This document shows, piece after piece, positions 54,534 through 57,115 of a stretch of 57,115 nt of DNA (position 1 is the stretch's first letter; each line of letters opens with the position of its first letter). Below the pieces are notes generated by a model. It was not told the origin of the DNA. It ran no database searches and worked only from the letters and a program-made list of their open reading frames with translations. The DNA lies in the NCBI GenBank assembly GCA_028278325.1, contig JANQEO010000152.1, forward strand, positions 1-57,115, read 5' to 3'. The stretch is from Candidatus Binatia bacterium. Lineage in GTDB: Bacteria > Desulfobacterota > Binatia > UBA1149 > JAJCZL01. The position numbers and the translations under genes are program-made.

Positions 54534-56363
54534 ATGTCGGGGGGCAAAAAGGCCGGAAAATTCGCGTCAGCGAGAAACATCCCGGCGATGTTCTTGGAGG
54601 CTGCGGCCGTCGGAGGCGACTCTCCCCGGTACATGAAGAAGGTCGACGGGGCCTATCGGGAGACCTCCTGGGCCCAGTGCCGTAAAAACGTAGTCGAGAT
54701 CGCGTCGGGCTTGATCGAGCTCGGCCTGGCCGTCGACGATCGCGTGGCCATCCTGTCGGCTACGCGGCCGGAGTGGATGGAGGTCGACCTGGGAGCCCTT
54801 GCCGCGGGCTGCGTGACCGTTCCCATCTATCCGTCGAACCTGGCCGAGGAATGCGGCTACATCATGCTCGATTCCGGTGCCAGGACGGTCGTCGTCGAGA
54901 CACCCAAGCAGGCGGAGAAGATTTTCAAGGTCGCCAAGGACGGAATCGAACTCGACGGGACCCGTCGCGACGTCGCCGTCGAGAACGTCATCATCATCGA
55001 CGGCAGCATCGAAGGGGCGACGACTCTATCCGAACTGCGCGAACGTGGACGGGCCTCCCTGGATACGAACCAGGCCGTCATCGAGGAGCGTGTGGCGGGG
55101 ATCTCCCCCGACGACCTGGCAACGATCGTCTACACCTCGGGCACAACGGGCCTGCCCAAGGGTGTGATGCAGACCCACAACAACCACCTCTCGGCCATCC
55201 GGGCTCTCGACGATCTGGGCGTGGCTCTTCGCGGAGACGTAGATTTTTCCTTCCTTCCTCTGGCGCATTCCTTCGGCCGGATGCTCGAGTATCTAGGCAT
55301 CCTCATCGGCACGGTCACGGCTTACGCCGAGAGCATAGATACGCTCGTCGATGACATCGCCCTTGCCAGGCCGCACTTGCTCCCGTCGGTTCCGCGCATC
55401 TACGAGAAGCTCTTCGCGGCGGTGATGGGCACCCGGGAGTCGGCAGGCTTGGTCCAGGGCGTGGTATTCGACTGGGCTGTCGGTGTTGGTGGGGAGCGCG
55501 CCGCCTATCTGAACCGGGGTGAAGAGCCTCCTATGCTGGTGCGCGCCGCCGATACTCTGGCTCACGCGCTGGTTTTCGACAAGGTTCATCAAAGGCTGGG
55601 GGGCAGGATCAAGTACCTGATGTCGGGTGGCGCTCCTTTGTCACCGGAGATCGCCGAGTTCTTCCACGCGGTGGGGCTGCCGGTTCTGGAGGGCTACGGC
55701 CTCACCGAGACAACGCCCATCCTGACATGCAACCGTCCCGGCCAGGTGCGGATCGGGACGGTGGGGGCCGCTCTGCCGGGGATCACCCTCAAGATTGCAG
55801 AGGACGGGGAGATACTGGCCAAGGGCCCCAACGTGGCGTCGGGGTACTACAACAGGCCCAAAGAGACCGCCGAGGCCTGGGATCCCGAGGGTTGGTTCCA
55901 TACCGGCGACATCGGCGAACTCGAGGACGACATCCTCAAGATCACGGATCGCAAGAAGGAGCTCATCAAGACCTCCGGTGGCAAGTACGTGGCGCCGGCC
56001 AAGATCGAGAACATGCTCAAGGCCAAGCCGCTCATCAGCCAGGCCGTGCTCATCGGCGACCGTCTCAAGTATTGCGTGGCGCTGCTTACCCTCGATGCCG
56101 ACGAACTGCGCCAGTGGGCCCGCCACAAGGGGTTGGGGTCGGACGAAGTCTCCGAACTGGTGGCAAACGAAGAAGTGGTGAGCACCGTCGACCGTGAGGT
56201 CCAGGAGGTCAACACCAAGCTAGCGTCGTTCGAGTCCGTCAAATACTTTCGGATTCTTCCCACCGAGTTCTCCACAGAGACCGGAGAACTCACGCCCAGC
56301 CTCAAGATCAAGCGCCGGGTCATCGCAGAAAAGTACGCAGACGAAATCGCGTCCATGGTCTGA
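54534..56363 (+). CDS. Long-chain acyl-CoA synthetase (AMP-forming)
   Basis: 609 residues. ATG at 54534 is preferred, since the earlier in-frame ATG lies inside greA. Signatures: TIVYTSGTTGLPKGVMQTH (P-loop), EGYGLTETTP and GWFHTGDIGE with the Asp of the ribose-binding motif, and the C-terminal Lys in LIKTSGGKYVAP. It activates long-chain fatty acids to acyl-CoA. It sits in the same strand group as plsB, which uses acyl chains. Confidence 0.92.
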   Translation: MSGGKKAGKFASARNIPAMFLEAAAVGGDSPRYMKKVDGAYRETSWAQCRKNVVEIASGLIELGLAVDDRVAILSATRPEWMEVDLGALAAGCVTVPIYPSNLAEECGYIMLDSGARTVVVETPKQAEKIFKVAKDGIELDGTRRDVAVENVIIIDGSIEGATTLSELRERGRASLDTNQAVIEERVAGISPDDLATIVYTSGTTGLPKGVMQTHNNHLSAIRALDDLGVALRGDVDFSFLPLAHSFGRMLEYLGILIGTVTAYAESIDTLVDDIALARPHLLPSVPRIYEKLFAAVMGTRESAGLVQGVVFDWAVGVGGERAAYLNRGEEPPMLVRAADTLAHALVFDKVHQRLGGRIKYLMSGGAPLSPEIAEFFHAVGLPVLEGYGLTETTPILTCNRPGQVRIGTVGAALPGITLKIAEDGEILAKGPNVASGYYNRPKETAEAWDPEGWFHTGDIGELEDDILKITDRKKELIKTSGGKYVAPAKIENMLKAKPLISQAVLIGDRLKYCVALLTLDADELRQWARHKGLGSDEVSELVANEEVVSTVDREVQEVNTKLASFESVKYFRILPTEFSTETGELTPSLKIKRRVIAEKYADEIASMV

Positions 56364-56461
56364 GCCCAGCCCTTCCGGATAGTGCCCCGATGCTGCCTTG
56401 TTACCTTGCGGAGCCAGGGTGGTTGTGGTAGGAAAAGCCGGATATTCGGGGCGATGGTGCT

Positions 56462-56491
56462 GGGTGGGCCCTGAGGAGCCCGCCCTTTTTT
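56462..56491 (+). terminator. Intrinsic terminator before rimP
   Basis: GGGTGGGC, an 8-base loop, GCCCGCCC (8-bp stem with one G-U pair), then six T. It lies 99 bases past the acyl-CoA synthetase stop and 44 bases before rimP, so it ends the upstream unit or works as an attenuator in the rimP-nusA leader. Confidence 0.7.
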
Positions 56492-56534
56492 ATGCGCGTT
56501 GGCATAGGCAATCTCTCTGGAGGGCAGACCAGAG

Positions 56535-57041
56535 TTGGGATCCAGCAGGTCCAAGGTATGGACGTTGGCGGAGCCGGTAGCCGCCGAGTCGGGCCTGGAA
56601 GTCCTAGAGATTGAGTTCAGCGGCGGGCCGTCGCATCGAACGGTTCGCGTTTACTTAGACAGCCAGGAGGAGGGTCGCCTCGTGACGGTTGACGACTGTG
56701 AGGCGGTAAGCCGCACTCTGGGTGACCTTCTGGAGGCGCATGACGCCGTGTCCGGGAATTACAACCTGGAGGTGTCGTCGCCGGGGCTGAACAGGCCGCT
56801 GAGGCGGCCGGAGCACTTCAAGAAGGTGCTCGGCGGCAAGATACGGGTGCGAACGAAGACGGACATGCAGGGACGAAAGAACTTCATCGGCAGGCTGGAT
56901 AGTTTCGAGGACGAGATCATCGAGTTGTTGTGTGATGACGGAGAGAGGTTCCGCATCGGCCTGGCCGAGGTCGACAAAGCCAACTTCGAATACGAGTTCG
57001 AGACCAAGGCGAAGCCGGGCAAGGCCAAACGCAGAGACTGA
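56535..57041 (+). CDS. rimP: Ribosome maturation factor RimP
   Basis: 168 residues, TTG start with GGAGGG about 11 bases upstream; the in-frame alternatives are inside the protein. Motifs EVLEIEFSGGPSHRTVRVYL, VTVDDCEAVSRTLGDLLEA and SSPGLNRPLRRPEHF are standard RimP. It helps 30S subunit assembly. nusA follows after 15 bases, the usual rimP-nusA-infB order. The C-terminus is basic. Confidence 0.9.
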   Translation: MGSSRSKVWTLAEPVAAESGLEVLEIEFSGGPSHRTVRVYLDSQEEGRLVTVDDCEAVSRTLGDLLEAHDAVSGNYNLEVSSPGLNRPLRRPEHFKKVLGGKIRVRTKTDMQGRKNFIGRLDSFEDEIIELLCDDGERFRIGLAEVDKANFEYEFETKAKPGKAKRRD

Positions 57042-57056
57042 GCTAGGAACTGAGCT

Positions 57057-57115
57057 ATGGAGATAGATCTAAAGCGGGCCATCGAGCAGCTTACACGAGA
57101 GAAGGGTCTCGACCG
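57057..57115 (+). CDS. nusA: Transcription factor NusA, 3' end outside the window
   Basis: Only the first 19 codons are visible: MEIDLKRAIEQLTREKGLD. AGGA lies 8 bases before the ATG. The N-terminal helix matches NusA openings and the position after rimP supports it. The rest is off the right edge. Confidence 0.85.
   Translation, partial: MEIDLKRAIEQLTREKGLD

Overview
The window is a GC-rich, densely packed chromosomal segment of a Gram-negative bacterium. It carries 59 protein genes, two of them cut by the window edges, and I saw no rRNA, tRNA, insertion sequence, phage gene or CRISPR array. The following features together suggest an uncultured lineage of the old Deltaproteobacteria (Myxococcota, Desulfobacterota or Binatota-like): an outer-membrane lipid transport operon (mlaEFD), a myxobacterial-type Cys-rich motif joined by a Thr-rich linker to a PQQ-type sugar dehydrogenase, an ExeA-like ATPase fused to a SPOR domain, an F420-type luciferase-like oxidoreductase, and a Lys/Ala-rich histone H1-like tail. 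That placement is inference; no marker rRNA is present.

Layout. 1-4257: a secreted sugar dehydrogenase with a Thr repeat tract, facing a membrane HEAT protein/family 2 glycosyltransferase pair. 4452-12127: a plus-strand run of aldehyde dehydrogenase, gamma-glutamyltransferase-like enzyme, metallo-beta-lactamase-fold hydrolase, hotdog thioesterase and holA, then the AAA-SPOR gene behind its own promoter. 12134-14234: an F420-type oxidoreductase and three very small genes of unknown function around a 500-base stretch with no credible gene. 14312-18987: a polyprenyl diphosphate synthase, a ferredoxin, a flippase-like membrane protein, coaBC and a zinc phospholipase C. 19057-27678: uracil-DNA glycosylase, nfeD, slipin, queA, tgt, yajC, secD, secF and a lipid-type methyltransferase. 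27699-30970: mlaEFD and an unknown helical protein. 31063-36529: a complete seven-gene Mrp cation/proton antiporter operon. 36561-41277: queG, a two-component system and nadA. 41304-49677: an A-type Fe-S carrier, a glycosyltransferase, lon, a DUF4149 protein, a HAD phosphatase, trmI, the H1-tailed zinc-ribbon protein, an RluA enzyme and a lipase. 49769-57115: manC, plsB, yqeY, greA, a long-chain acyl-CoA synthetase, a terminator, then rimP and the start of nusA.

Functional themes. Three queuosine genes (queA, tgt, queG) are present in two places. Membrane and envelope lipid work recurs (plsB, acyl-CoA synthetase, Mla, polyprenyl synthase, phospholipase C, lipase, PmtA-like methyltransferase). 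Many genes overlap by 1 to 14 bases, so translational coupling is common. Several starts were moved downstream of the longest reading frame, using Shine-Dalgarno sites and the limits of neighbouring genes.

The parts most worth a second look are the tiny-gene cluster (13280-14234), the PlsB with two HX4D motifs, the zinc-ribbon protein with an H1-like tail, a glycosyltransferase with no normal start codon after its upstream neighbour, and several perfect inverted repeats sitting on promoters. I did not find a clear multi-gene system that I could call new with confidence.
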